The position numbers and the translations under genes were made by a program. The notes beneath the pieces are model-generated. The model saw nothing but the letters and a program-made list of their open reading frames with translations. It was not told where the DNA came from and ran no database searches. A stretch of 64,000 nucleotides of DNA, taken from positions 539,019 to 603,018 of the forward strand of contig NZ_JAATJA010000001.1 in the NCBI RefSeq assembly GCF_011927665.1. Reading direction: 5' to 3'. Below are positions 55,081-63,170 of the stretch, in pieces (the stretch's first letter is position 1; the number at the start of each line of letters is the position of its first letter). Source of the DNA: Desulfobaculum xiamenense. GTDB taxonomy: Bacteria > Desulfobacterota > Desulfovibrionia > Desulfovibrionales > Desulfovibrionaceae.

Positions 55081-55809
55081 CTACAACCATTCAAACCACT
55101 GTTTCCAGCTTCCCTGTGCGCGTTCGCGTTCCAGTTCGGCAGAGTCCTTCTGGAAACGCATGTAGGCCAGTGTCGAGCGCTTCTGCGCGTACTGGGCCAC
55201 TTCGGGCAGATCCTGGAAATTCTGGGCGATGGCCGTATAGCGCTGCCATGCGGCCCGGAAGCGTTCCGTACGCCAGTAAAAGTCCGCGACATAGACTTCG
55301 TGGTCGGCCATGTACTGGCGGCAGGCGACGATGTACGCGGCGGATTCCTTGGCGTACTTGGTGTCGGGGTAGGTTTCCTGAACCCGCTGGAAGTACTCGA
55401 TGGCCTCGGAGACGTGCTCCAGCGGCTTGTCGATGGAGGTGAACTGCTTGTAACGGCTCTTTCCGATCTGGAAGAGGACGTAGGCAATCTCCTCGTGGCG
55501 GGGATGCAGGGACTCGAATTCGCTGTAGGCATCCGCTGCGAGCTCGTAATCCTCGTTCATGAAGTAGGCGTCGCCCAGGGCGAGTTCCGCGGCGGGCGTA
55601 TAGGGGCTGAACGGATAACGATCCTTGAGCTTCGCGAAGAATCCGGCGGCATCGGCATAATGCTTCTCGGTCATGGCATCCTTGCCAGCCTCGAAGAGCT
55701 CCTGCGCCGTGTCCTCCGGCGGCTCGATGAAGTAGGCGTCGAGATAGCCGCAACCCGTCAGCATGACGGTAAGGGACACAGCCGCGATGATGCGAAGTAT
55801 TGTCTTCAT
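55081..55809 (-). CDS. bamD: Outer membrane assembly lipoprotein BamD
   Basis: BamD is the essential lipoprotein partner of BamA in inserting outer-membrane beta barrels; the autotransporter in this window would be a client. The 242-residue protein has a lipoprotein signal ending LTGC (Cys20), followed by five TPR-like repeats: AQELFEAGKDAMTEKHYADAA, FSPYTPAAELALGDAYFMNE, and HPRHEEIAYVLFQIGKSRYK are clear. The motif KDRYPFSPY is typical. ATG 55809 follows GGACAGG. It is monocistronic. Confidence 0.94.
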   Translation of the reverse strand: MKTILRIIAAVSLTVMLTGCGYLDAYFIEPPEDTAQELFEAGKDAMTEKHYADAAGFFAKLKDRYPFSPYTPAAELALGDAYFMNEDYELAADAYSEFESLHPRHEEIAYVLFQIGKSRYKQFTSIDKPLEHVSEAIEYFQRVQETYPDTKYAKESAAYIVACRQYMADHEVYVADFYWRTERFRAAWQRYTAIAQNFQDLPEVAQYAQKRSTLAYMRFQKDSAELERERAQGSWKQWFEWL

Positions 55810-55902
55810 TTTCCTGTCCGGATTGTCGTTGATCTGTCACGCCCGGAAAAACGGACGATGCTGCGCTGATGGAGCGCCAAAGGAATGCGCCCCCTGTCAG
55901 GC

Positions 55903-55932
55903 TTCCTACAGGAGGCGGGGCTTGGCGGTCAA
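55903..55932 (-). promoter_or_regulatory. Candidate promoter of bamD
   Basis: On the minus strand TTGACC (55932-55927) and TAGGAA (55908-55903) are spaced by 18 nt, about 95 bp upstream of the bamD ATG. Confidence 0.4.
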
Positions 55933-55957
55933 GCCCGTCGTTCGCACGCGCAAAAAA

Positions 55958-55989
55958 AAGGGTGGCCGACGCACGGCCGGTCCACCCTT
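55958..55989 (-). terminator. Terminator of trxA
   Basis: The arms aagggtgg (55958-55965) and ccaccctt (55982-55989) enclose further ggcc/ggcc pairs. The minus strand continues with eight T residues. Confidence 0.92.
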
Positions 55990-56013
55990 CTCTAAAGCCG
56001 ATCAGGAATATCC

Positions 56014-56334
56014 CTAGGCGATCTTGGCGCTGATCATTTCCTTGATGCTGCTCTTGGAAACCGCACCGGTCACCTGCTCCAGAACTTCTCCGCCCTTGAA
56101 CAGGATCAGCGTGGGGATGGCACGGATGCCGTACTTGCTCGGGGTGCCCTGATTCTCGTCGACATTCATCTTCACGACCTTGATCTGGCCCGCGAACTCG
56201 TTGGCCAGCTCGTCGACAACGGGACCCATCGCACGGCAGGGGCCACACCAGGGGGCCCAAAAATCAACAAGCACCGGCAGATCGCACTGCAAAACTTCAG
56301 CTTCGAAATTGCCGTCAGTCACTTGCGCAGCCAT
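56014..56334 (-). CDS. trxA: Thioredoxin
   Basis: Thioredoxin reduces disulfides in cytoplasmic proteins. The 106-residue protein has the active site [14 protein letters not shown] (Cys30 and Cys33), the cis-Pro loop [14 protein letters not shown] and the usual length. ATG 56334 follows AAGGAG at about 8 nt; the open frame to 56451 adds unrelated residues. No reductase gene is adjacent. It has a leader of roughly 130 nt from the predicted promoter. Confidence 0.97.
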   Translation of the reverse strand: MAAQVTDGNFEAEVLQCDLPVLVDFWAPWCGPCRAMGPVVDELANEFAGQIKVVKMNVDENQGTPSKYGIRAIPTLILFKGGEVLEQVTGAVSKSSIKEMISAKIA

Positions 56335-56469
56335 ATCGCTTCTCCTTTGCGTTTCAAGGTGATTTCGAAGTTCCGATTCCCGCGGCGCTACCGCGGGCTG
56401 CGCCCGGCTCAGGCCGGACCCACGCGATGTGCGGCATTCATGCGCAATCACGCGGCGATTCAGCTTTTC

Positions 56470-56498
56470 ACATTAAGTTGGCCCTTGCGGGCTGTCAA
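56470..56498 (-). promoter_or_regulatory. Candidate sigma-70 promoter of trxA
   Basis: On the minus strand a perfect TTGACA (56498-56493) is followed after 17 nt by TAATGT (56475-56470). Confidence 0.6.
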
Positions 56499-56528
56499 GG
56501 AACTCGAAGCTAGCACACAACCCGGAGG

Positions 56529-57623
56529 TTATTCAACTATTCTGCGGTAGTCCCACGGGACGGCCCTGCCGCGCGGAATGGCCTCCAGATCGAGATCATG
56601 GCACCAGCCCGCATTCACGAGCCGTTCACCCATGATGGCGATCATGGCGCCATTGTCGGTGCACAGCCGAAGCGGCGGCAGCACGCAGCGCAGTCCGTGC
56701 GTCTCGGCCAGTGTGGTCATGGTGGAACGTATCACGCTGTTGGCGGCCACGCCACCGGCAACCACAAGCGAGCGCACGCCCGCGTCCGCGACGGTCCTGA
56801 GTGCCCTTTCCACCTTGATGCGTAGCGCGTCGGCAATGCACCAGTTGTACGAGGAACACACGAGCGAGAATTCGTCCAGCACGCCAGCCTCAGTAAGGAT
56901 GGTCTCCACGTCCTCGCCCGGCTCCGGCATGCGGGGCAGGCGCAGATGCGGATGGGCCTCCACGTGATTGACCACGGCCGTCTTGACTCCGCTGAAGCTG
57001 AAATCAAGATTGTCGTTGTTCACGTAGGGGCGCGGAAACATGGAATGATCCGGCTGCGCGCGGCGACCGAGCATGTCGATGTACTTACCGCCGGGATACG
57101 GGAAATTGAACGTCTTGGCGGCCTTGTCGAAGGCCTCACCGGCTGCGTCGTCCAGCGTGCGGCCGAGGACTTCGAATTCCAGCGGCGAGCGGATGAGGTA
57201 GGTCTGCGTGTGGCCGCCGGAAACCAGCAGCCCGAGGGCCGGATATTCGAATTCCTGCTCCAGCGCGGGAGCGGTGAGATGCGCCCAAAGGTGATTCACG
57301 CCCACAAGGCGCGCTCCGGTGGCCAGCGCAAGCCCTTTGGCGAACGACAGGCCCACCAGCAGGCTGCCCAGCAGCCCCGGCCCGCGCGCCACGGCGATAT
57401 TGGCAATGTCGTCGGGTCCGATCCCGGCATCGGCCAGCAGTTCATCGAACAGCGGCGCAAGCACGCGCAAATGCTCGCGCGAGGCAAGCTCCGGCACCAC
57501 GCCACCGAACAGGGCGTGGGCGTCGATCTGCGTGGCTATGCGCTCCGCGACGAGACGGCCCCGGTCCACAAGGGCCAGAGCCGTTTCATCGCAGGACGTT
57601 TCAATGCCAAGCGTCAGGCTCAC
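56529..57623 (-). CDS. tsaD: tRNA threonylcarbamoyladenosine biosynthesis protein TsaD (GTG start)
   Basis: TsaD transfers threonylcarbamoyl to A37 of tRNAs that read ANN codons, working with TsaB, TsaC and TsaE. The 364-residue protein has the family start [16 protein letters not shown], the metal motif [37 protein letters not shown] and the ASKH-type [13 protein letters not shown] 57623 is the start: it gives the right N-terminus, follows GGAG at 6 nt, and forms a GTGA overlap with the stop codon of fbp. The longer ATG-started frame to 57803 lies inside fbp and is rejected. Confidence 0.96.
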   Translation of the reverse strand: MSLTLGIETSCDETALALVDRGRLVAERIATQIDAHALFGGVVPELASREHLRVLAPLFDELLADAGIGPDDIANIAVARGPGLLGSLLVGLSFAKGLALATGARLVGVNHLWAHLTAPALEQEFEYPALGLLVSGGHTQTYLIRSPLEFEVLGRTLDDAAGEAFDKAAKTFNFPYPGGKYIDMLGRRAQPDHSMFPRPYVNNDNLDFSFSGVKTAVVNHVEAHPHLRLPRMPEPGEDVETILTEAGVLDEFSLVCSSYNWCIADALRIKVERALRTVADAGVRSLVVAGGVAANSVIRSTMTTLAETHGLRCVLPPLRLCTDNGAMIAIMGERLVNAGWCHDLDLEAIPRGRAVPWDYRRIVE

Positions 57624-58642
57624 TTCTTCTCCTGATGCTTGAGGTAGATCTGACGGACGGTCTCGACGTCGTTCTTTGAGCCGATGAACAGCGGCACGCG
57701 CTGGTGCAGCTCGGTGGGCTGGTAGTCGAGAATGCGGTTGATGCCGTCGGTGGCCATGCCGCCAGCCTGCTCGATGAGCATGGCCATGGGCGCGGCCTCG
57801 CACATCAGGCGCAGCTTGCCCTGCCGCTCCCCGTTGTCGAGGATGCGGGAGGGGTACATGAAGATGCCGCCGTAGAGGAGATTGCGGTGGAAATCCGCCA
57901 CGAGGGAACCGATGTAGCGCGAGGAGTACGGCTTGCCGAGCGCGTTTTCACGGCTCTTGAAGTAGGCCAGCACTTCCTTGGTCGCCGGGTCCCAGGAGTT
58001 CCAGTAGGCTTCGTTCACGGAATAGATGCGGCCCTGCTCGGGAATCTTCATGTCCTCGTGGGAGAGCAGGAATTCGCCGACGCTCGGGTCGAGGGTGAAG
58101 CCATGCACGCCCTCGCCGGTGGTGTAGACCATCATCGTGGACGAGCCGTAGATGAAGTAGCCGGAGCAGATCTGCTTGTCACAGGTCTGGAGCACTTCGC
58201 GCATGGAGGGCGTCTCGCCGTTCTTCTTGAGGGGACGGCGATAGATGGAGAAGATCGTGCCGATGGAGACGTTCACGTCAATGTTCGAGGAGCCGTCGAG
58301 CGGATCGAAGATGAGGATGTAGTCGCCACGCGGCAGGTCGCCGGAAATGTGGATGAGATCGCCATTTTCCTCGGAAGCCATGGCGCACAGCACGCCGGAG
58401 CGGCGCATGCGGTGGATGAGGACGTTGTTGGCAAATTCGTCGAGCTTGCGGACCTTTTCGCCCTGGACGTTGGTCTCGCCGGTGAAGCCCAGCACGTCCA
58501 CGAGTCCGGCCTTGGTCACCTCGCGGGAAATGATTTTGGCCGAGAGAATGAGTTCCGTAAGCAGGCTGGTGAACCGCCCCGTTGCCATGGGCGATTTCTT
58601 CTGATGCAGAAGCAGGTGTTCGGTAACTGTAACCTGGCTCAT
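57620..58642 (-). CDS. fbp: Fructose-1,6-bisphosphatase class I
   Basis: Fbp hydrolyses fructose 1,6-bisphosphate in gluconeogenesis. The 340-residue protein has the metal-binding [19 protein letters not shown] (about 112-130), the acid-rich ASEENGD, and the substrate site segments [15 protein letters not shown] and [23 protein letters not shown] 58642 follows AGGAGGG at about 6 nt. Its last codon overlaps the tsaD start, so the two are coupled. A sugar-storage link to otsAB is possible but not shown. Confidence 0.97.
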   Translation of the reverse strand: MSQVTVTEHLLLHQKKSPMATGRFTSLLTELILSAKIISREVTKAGLVDVLGFTGETNVQGEKVRKLDEFANNVLIHRMRRSGVLCAMASEENGDLIHISGDLPRGDYILIFDPLDGSSNIDVNVSIGTIFSIYRRPLKKNGETPSMREVLQTCDKQICSGYFIYGSSTMMVYTTGEGVHGFTLDPSVGEFLLSHEDMKIPEQGRIYSVNEAYWNSWDPATKEVLAYFKSRENALGKPYSSRYIGSLVADFHRNLLYGGIFMYPSRILDNGERQGKLRLMCEAAPMAMLIEQAGGMATDGINRILDYQPTELHQRVPLFIGSKNDVETVRQIYLKHQEKK

Positions 58643-58687
58643 CGTAAGCCCTCCTGATGGAGTCGATCGGAATAGAGCGGCTCTTCA

Positions 58688-58716
58688 ATCATAGCTGAAT
58701 ATGTTTTTACAGGCAA
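58688..58716 (-). promoter_or_regulatory. Candidate sigma-70 promoter of fbp-tsaD
   Basis: On the minus strand TTGCCT (58716-58711) and TATGAT (58693-58688) are spaced by 17 nt, about 45 bp upstream of the fbp ATG. Confidence 0.65.
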
Positions 58717-58766
58717 AGCAAAGCGTTGTACGAGGCAAGCGCTCTCATTTGCGACCAAAAAGCGAA

Positions 58767-58793
58767 GGCCGGCATGCCATGCGGCATCCGGCC
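58767..58793 (-). terminator. Terminator of the Cache-like lipoprotein gene
   Basis: The stem ggccggcatgcc (58767-58778) with ggcatccggcc (58783-58793, one bulge) leads on the minus strand into ttcgcttttt. Confidence 0.75.
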
Positions 58794-58834
58794 CGGCGAC
58801 AGACCGCGGCCGTCGCATCGCATGCCTTTTCAGG

Positions 58835-59635
58835 CTAGAAAATTTTCCAGAAACTGCTGGTCTCCTCGTCTTCGCCGGAGATGTGCTCCACGGCGTATAT
58901 GACCTGACGGTCTCCGAGATAGCGTCCCAGCCAATCGAATTGACGTCCGTCGATGCGGATGGTGCCGGAGGACTGTTCCTTGAGCAGCGCATCCCACGGG
59001 CGGTCGAACAGCGCCTCGGCGATGCTGCGATCGCTCCCGGCCCACAGCAGGTTGTCCGGGGTGAAGATCATCAGCTCGTCGGGAGACGGGCAGAACTGGG
59101 CAAGATTGCGCATGTCGAAATGGACGGCCATGATGCCCGCCAGATCGTTGCCCTTGAACAGCGCCGTGCCAAGGTAGACCTCGGGGCCAAGCGGCGTGGA
59201 ATCCACGTAGGCACGCAGCTTCCTGTCACGCAGGGCCTCGCCCGTCTCCACGAGCGGAGCGATGTTCAGGGGCTTCATGCTCATGTCGGGACGGCGCATG
59301 ACAACCTCGCCATCGAGCGTTGCCGCAACGAAGCCGTCAACCCACGGATATTCCGAGAACAGGTTCTCCATCCACTTCTCGTCGGGCAGTCTGTCCTGAC
59401 GATTCAGGAATATGGAAAGGGATTCCATGTGCTTGTCCACCGGCGTGAAAAGGGCGGACATTTTCTCCTCGCTGGAGCTGTAGTCCTTCTTCTCAAGATC
59501 AACCTGGGGATCAACGTTGATGTATTCCTTGTAGTATACCTTGGTCGTCTTCCAGGTTCCCTTGAGCGTTTCACAGCCCTGAAGCATCATTGTGGCGGCA
59601 AGGACCGCGCAGGCAAGCACGAGTTTGCGTTTCAA
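58835..59635 (-). CDS. Lipoprotein with a PDC/Cache-like sensor domain (TTG start)
   Basis: The 266-residue product has a lipoprotein signal MKRKLVLACAVLAATMMLQGC (Cys21, written here from the TTG). A helical segment follows (about 35-80), then an alpha/beta part with SEYPWVDGFVAATLDGEVV, VYLGTALFKGNDLAGIMAVHFDM and ELMIFTPDNLLWAGS. This pattern resembles the extracellular PDC/Cache sensor fold, but no signalling domain is attached. TTG 59635 is preferred because AAGGGG lies 7 nt upstream and the signal peptide starts exactly there; ATG 59659 has no site. It is monocistronic. Confidence 0.7.
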   Translation of the reverse strand: MKRKLVLACAVLAATMMLQGCETLKGTWKTTKVYYKEYINVDPQVDLEKKDYSSSEEKMSALFTPVDKHMESLSIFLNRQDRLPDEKWMENLFSEYPWVDGFVAATLDGEVVMRRPDMSMKPLNIAPLVETGEALRDRKLRAYVDSTPLGPEVYLGTALFKGNDLAGIMAVHFDMRNLAQFCPSPDELMIFTPDNLLWAGSDRSIAEALFDRPWDALLKEQSSGTIRIDGRQFDWLGRYLGDRQVIYAVEHISGEDEETSSFWKIF

Positions 59636-59773
59636 GTTCCAACCCCTTGTAATCGTCATCAAAGCTTTCGGGCCGTGGCCCACATGTCGCCTTTGGGTGG
59701 TGTGACAGAAGATACGGCTTTCTTCAAGCGCTATCTGCCCTCCGGTCCGTCCCGGACCGCCCGGGCAAGACAA

Positions 59774-59804
59774 GGCCGCCTGATCCCACCGGACACAGGC
59801 GGCC
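59774..59804 (-). terminator. Terminator of the pilT-ftsB-TPR run
   Basis: The 9-bp perfect arms ggccgcctg (59774-59782) and caggcggcc (59796-59804) lead on the minus strand into ttgtcttgc. Confidence 0.7.
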
Positions 59805-59831
59805 GCAATTCTTTAGGAATCCGTCACAGCC

Positions 59832-60692
59832 CTACAGGGCTGCGCGCGCCTCCAGCCGTTCGGCGAGGGCTTCAAGCGTATGCAGCAATTTTTCCTTGCC
59901 GGGCAGACCGACCGGGGGCAGATCCTCCTCCGACTCGACCTCGGCAACGGGTTCGCTTTCGTCCGCCGTCGCCTGTCGCGCGGGGCCGCCTCGCAGCCTA
60001 CCCTTCAGATTGGCGATGATGCCTTCCAGCTCATCGACTTCCTCATCATCGGCGGCTTCGGCCAGCAGTTCATCGTAGATGTCGAGCGCGCCCCGATAGT
60101 CGCCCTGCTCCGCAAGCAGATCGGCCATGGTCCGCGTGCGCAGATTGGCCTCCTCCTCGTCACCGACAACCACGGCGGGTTCCGGCGAGACGAAATGAGC
60201 GGCTGGACGAGCGGCTGGCTTCGCATCGGCCTTCGGCGCGGGTGCGGCGTCAATGACGGACGGCTCCGCTTCGCCCACGGGAGCCTCGCCACGATAGAAG
60301 GAATCGAGGCCGCGTTCGATGACCTGCGACCACGAAATGCTGCGACCCTGAAAATTGGCGGCGAGGAAGGACAAGGCAAGCGCGGCATCCTTTGCCCGGG
60401 GGGCGCAGCTTTCAGCCCACACCTTCCAAAACGCGGGATAGCGCGAAAGCATGCCCGTTATCGACTCCACCTCGGCTGCGGCCTCGCTGCCGCGCCCGAG
60501 GGCGTGAAGAATCTCGACCAGCAGGAAGCGGGCTTCCACATGCTCGGGATTGCGCTCAAGCCCCTGTCGCAGGGCCGAGACGGCGTCTTCGAGTTTTCCG
60601 TCCTCGAAGTAGAGACGGGCAAGAGGAAAGAAGACCTTGGACGCGGGTTCCAGCTCCAGTACTTCCCTGAACCATTTAATCTTGGTTTGCAT
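59832..60692 (-). CDS. TPR-repeat protein of unknown function
   Basis: The 286-residue protein has TPR repeats near its start (ASKVFFPLARLYFEDGKLEDAV, HVEARFLLVEILHALGRGSEAA in shortened view), an Ala/Pro-rich linker (about 155-185), and another TPR-like unit (TMADLLAEQGDYRGALDIYDELL). It lacks a signal peptide, so it should be cytoplasmic. ATG 60692 follows GGAG at about 9 nt and overlaps the end of ftsB by 17 bp. It is the last gene of the run. Relatives are scaffold proteins; no partner is known here. Confidence 0.75.
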   Translation of the reverse strand: MQTKIKWFREVLELEPASKVFFPLARLYFEDGKLEDAVSALRQGLERNPEHVEARFLLVEILHALGRGSEAAAEVESITGMLSRYPAFWKVWAESCAPRAKDAALALSFLAANFQGRSISWSQVIERGLDSFYRGEAPVGEAEPSVIDAAPAPKADAKPAARPAAHFVSPEPAVVVGDEEEANLRTRTMADLLAEQGDYRGALDIYDELLAEAADDEEVDELEGIIANLKGRLRGGPARQATADESEPVAEVESEEDLPPVGLPGKEKLLHTLEALAERLEARAAL

Positions 60693-61005
60693 TCGTGGCG
60701 GCTCCTGCGTGCGGATCGGTCGAATCGGTTTTGGCATCCGGGAAGACGTACACGACTTCGTCCTGAGCCAGATAGTTCATTCGCTTGCGAATTGTGTCCT
60801 TGAGGTAGTCCCGGTCGAATTGAAGCAGACGGATTTCACGCGAAAGGTCGCGGGCGCGCCTATCGGCTTCGGCCAGCCGGTCCTGCATTCGCCCACACTC
60901 CTCCCGGAGCTTGACATAGGCAAAGACCCCCTGATCACTCGCGAGGAGGCGATAACCGAGGAAGGCATTGAGCACAAGAAGCAGGGCAAGAAAAATTACT
61001 CTCAC
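60676..61005 (-). CDS. ftsB: FtsB/DivIC-like septum formation protein
   Basis: FtsB is a small bitopic divisome protein that, with FtsL and FtsQ, activates septal cell-wall synthesis. The 109-residue protein has one N-terminal membrane helix (VIFLALLLVLNAFLGYRLL, 3-21), a periplasmic coiled coil (about 30-75, with LREECGRMQDRLAEADRRAR), and the family motif DYLKDTIRKRMNYLAQDEVVY (shortened). The C-terminal tail is disordered. It overlaps the TPR gene and lies 10 bp after a coiled-coil protein gene. Confidence 0.85.
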   Translation of the reverse strand: MRVIFLALLLVLNAFLGYRLLASDQGVFAYVKLREECGRMQDRLAEADRRARDLSREIRLLQFDRDYLKDTIRKRMNYLAQDEVVYVFPDAKTDSTDPHAGAATNANQD

Positions 61006-61015
61006 GGCACTGGAA

Positions 61016-61294
61016 TCATTGGACGAGCTTGGACGTCCGCTCGCTACCCAGGGCGGCGATCCCCATGGGAGCTTTCAGTTCCTCCAGAAAGTTGGACGTG
61101 GCGCGCTCGATGCGACGCACATCATCCTCGTCGACATTGACCTGATCAATGCGCTTCATGAACGCCTTGAGCTGGCTGAACTCGTCAAGCAGCACGTGCC
61201 CAAGCTCGAGGCGCTCGAGGTCCTGTTCCAGCTCGATGATCGTTTCCAGGCAATTCATCAGCCTGGTCTGCAGAACGGCAGTCTTGGAATCCAT
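61016..61294 (-). CDS. Small helical protein of unknown function
   Basis: The 92-residue protein is predicted to be mostly helix, with a coiled-coil-like MNCLETIIELEQDLERLELG (13-32). It has no signal peptide, membrane segment or known motif. ATG 61294 has only a weak site (gacgg). It lies 20 bp after the zinc-ribbon gene and 10 bp before ftsB, so it is probably translated as part of the run. Confidence 0.65.
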   Translation of the reverse strand: MDSKTAVLQTRLMNCLETIIELEQDLERLELGHVLLDEFSQLKAFMKRIDQVNVDEDDVRRIERATSNFLEELKAPMGIAALGSERTSKLVQ

Positions 61295-61314
61295 GGTTTT
61301 CCGTCTGGTTGAAG

Positions 61315-61962
61315 TCAGCTCCCGGCGCTTAGCGCCGCCTTCTTGTAGAATTGGTAATAAAGCTCGTAACCTCTGATGGCTCCATCGAGCAGATCACCAG
61401 CCTTATCCCTGTCGCCCGTGTTCATATAGAAATTCGCGCCGTTCTGGAAGGCCAAATTCGGGTCCAAACTCTTTGCGCGGGTTCCGAGCAGCACATAATT
61501 GATGGCGCGACGCTTGTGTCCTGGCCATCGGGAAATTTCGGAGAGCAGCCGCTTTGCGGCATCGCCTTCCTCGACGAGCACGATGTCGTAGCTGTTCAGA
61601 CGCAGCTTGGCAATGGCCTCCAGCTCGTCCGATGACGTGCTGACATGGTAGCCGTTCGCCCCGAACCATGCCTCAGCCGCCGAATGGAAGGCCCCGTCGG
61701 CCACATAGAGAAATGCGACCTTCGAGCCGGGAGGGAACATGTCCGGCTCCACAGTGGGCAGATCCAGAATGGGCTGCGCGGGTTCAGGGTACGGCGGGGG
61801 GGCGGCGTGTGTAGGCGGCGGCACCGAAGCGCCCGCTGCCGCGGCATCCACGACGATCTTCTGCCCACATTGGGGACATTTGACGGAAAAGCGCCCTCCG
61901 GCGGGAATCTTCTCGTCGGCTATGTTCAGCGTCTTGTGGCATTCCGAGCATGTCACCTGCAT
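61315..61962 (-). CDS. Zinc-ribbon (MJ0042-type) protein with a receiver-like domain
   Basis: The 215-residue protein opens with an MJ0042-type zinc ribbon (Cys5, Cys8, Cys29 and Cys32 in VTCSECHKTL and KCPQCGQKI), followed by a Pro/Ala-rich linker (about 40-75). A C-terminal alpha/beta domain follows (SKVAFLYVADGAFHSAAEAW, NSYDIVLVEEGD, AINYVLLGTRAKSLDPN) which resembles a degenerate response-regulator receiver. The phosphorylation Asp is not clearly placed. It lies 29 bp after the PilT-like gene. A role in pilus or motility control is an inference from context. Confidence 0.72.
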   Translation of the reverse strand: MQVTCSECHKTLNIADEKIPAGGRFSVKCPQCGQKIVVDAAAAGASVPPPTHAAPPPYPEPAQPILDLPTVEPDMFPPGSKVAFLYVADGAFHSAAEAWFGANGYHVSTSSDELEAIAKLRLNSYDIVLVEEGDAAKRLLSEISRWPGHKRRAINYVLLGTRAKSLDPNLAFQNGANFYMNTGDRDKAGDLLDGAIRGYELYYQFYKKAALSAGS

Positions 61963-61991
61963 GGTCGCCTCCTTGTGCGCCGCCGCGGCGG

Positions 61992-63155
61992 CTACTCCTT
62001 GCCGTAGTCTGCGTCGAGCTCCAACCCGGAAATGTCCGTGACCTTGTCACCGCGAAGCGTCTTGATGCGATCCAGCCGCTGCATGAGCGCGGACTTGTCG
62101 GACGCGTAGACCATGGCGGTTTCCTCGCTGACCTTGCCCTCCTCGAAGTGCTTCGTCAGGCACTGGTCGAAGGTCATCATGCCGAAGGTCTCGGACGTTT
62201 CGAGCACGTTGTAGATCGTCTTCTCCGGAGTCTCGCCGTTGACGACGAGATCCTTGATGCGCAGGTTGTTGCGCAGGATTTCGAAGGCCGCGATGCGCCC
62301 ACCGCCCTCCTTCGGGCACAGGCGCTGCGAAACGACGAATTTCAGGCTTTCGCCCAGCCGCTGCCGGACGAGATGCTCTTCCGTGGGGTCGAACATGCCG
62401 ATGATGCGGTTGATGGTCTGCCCCGTGTCGGAGGTGTGCAGCGTACCCAGCACAAGGTGCCCTGTCTCAGCCGCCTGCATGGCGATCTCGATGGTTTCCC
62501 GGTCGCGGATTTCGCCGACGAGGATAACCTTGGGCGCCTGCCGCAGCGCGGCCCGAAGCCCGGAGGCGAAGGCGTCGAAATCCTGCCCCATCTCGCGCTG
62601 ATTGACGGTGCCCATCTTGTGCGGATGAACGAACTCCACCGGGTCCTCAAGCGTGAGGATATGCACAGGGAACTGGGCGTTGATGGAGTCGATAAGCGCT
62701 GCGAGCGTGGTGGACTTGCCGCTGCCGGTTGCACCGGTGACGAGCACCAGCCCGAATTTCTCGTGCGCCATTTCGTGGAAGATGGCTGGCAGGCCGAGCT
62801 GCTCCACGGTGGGGACCTTCATGGACAGCTGACGCATGACGATGGAAAGCGCCCCGCGCTGGCTGAAGATGTTGACCCTGAAGCGCGCGCGCCCCAACAA
62901 TTCGTAGGACAGGTCGCAGGAACCATGCTGGACGAGATCGTCGAAGAGGCGCTGATTCTGCCCCATCATGCAGAAGGCGCACGACTCGGTCTGCGCGGGC
63001 GAGAACGGCCCCATCGCCGGATCGAGCGGCACGTTTTCGAGCTTGCCGTGCACCTCGGCCTGCAAGGGTTTCCCCGCCACGAAAAAGATGTCCGACGTGG
63101 AGGGGCTGTGGTCCAGCACCTGCCCGATAATGTGATCGAACTGCGAACGAAGCAT
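61992..63155 (-). CDS. PilT/PilU-type twitching motility ATPase
   Basis: PilT and PilU are hexameric ATPases that pull type IV pili back into the cell. The 387-residue protein has an N-terminal PAS-like domain, Walker A GATGSGKSTT (141-150), the Asp box TLEDPVEFVHPHK, Walker B VILVGEIRD, and the His box GHLVLGTLHTSD. The C-terminal extension past residue 350 is closer to PilU than PilT. ATG 63155 follows a strong GGGGGGAG site. It lies 15 bp after another PilT-family gene, which makes a PilT-PilU pair likely. Confidence 0.9.
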   Translation of the reverse strand: MLRSQFDHIIGQVLDHSPSTSDIFFVAGKPLQAEVHGKLENVPLDPAMGPFSPAQTESCAFCMMGQNQRLFDDLVQHGSCDLSYELLGRARFRVNIFSQRGALSIVMRQLSMKVPTVEQLGLPAIFHEMAHEKFGLVLVTGATGSGKSTTLAALIDSINAQFPVHILTLEDPVEFVHPHKMGTVNQREMGQDFDAFASGLRAALRQAPKVILVGEIRDRETIEIAMQAAETGHLVLGTLHTSDTGQTINRIIGMFDPTEEHLVRQRLGESLKFVVSQRLCPKEGGGRIAAFEILRNNLRIKDLVVNGETPEKTIYNVLETSETFGMMTFDQCLTKHFEEGKVSEETAMVYASDKSALMQRLDRIKTLRGDKVTDISGLELDADYGKE

Positions 63156-63170
63156 GACGCTCCCCCCGTG

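Noticed and set aside
57623-57803. Longer N-terminus for TsaD
   Set aside because: It lies within fbp, is His/Arg-rich, and is out of keeping with the family start; GTG 57623 has the site and the right N-terminus.
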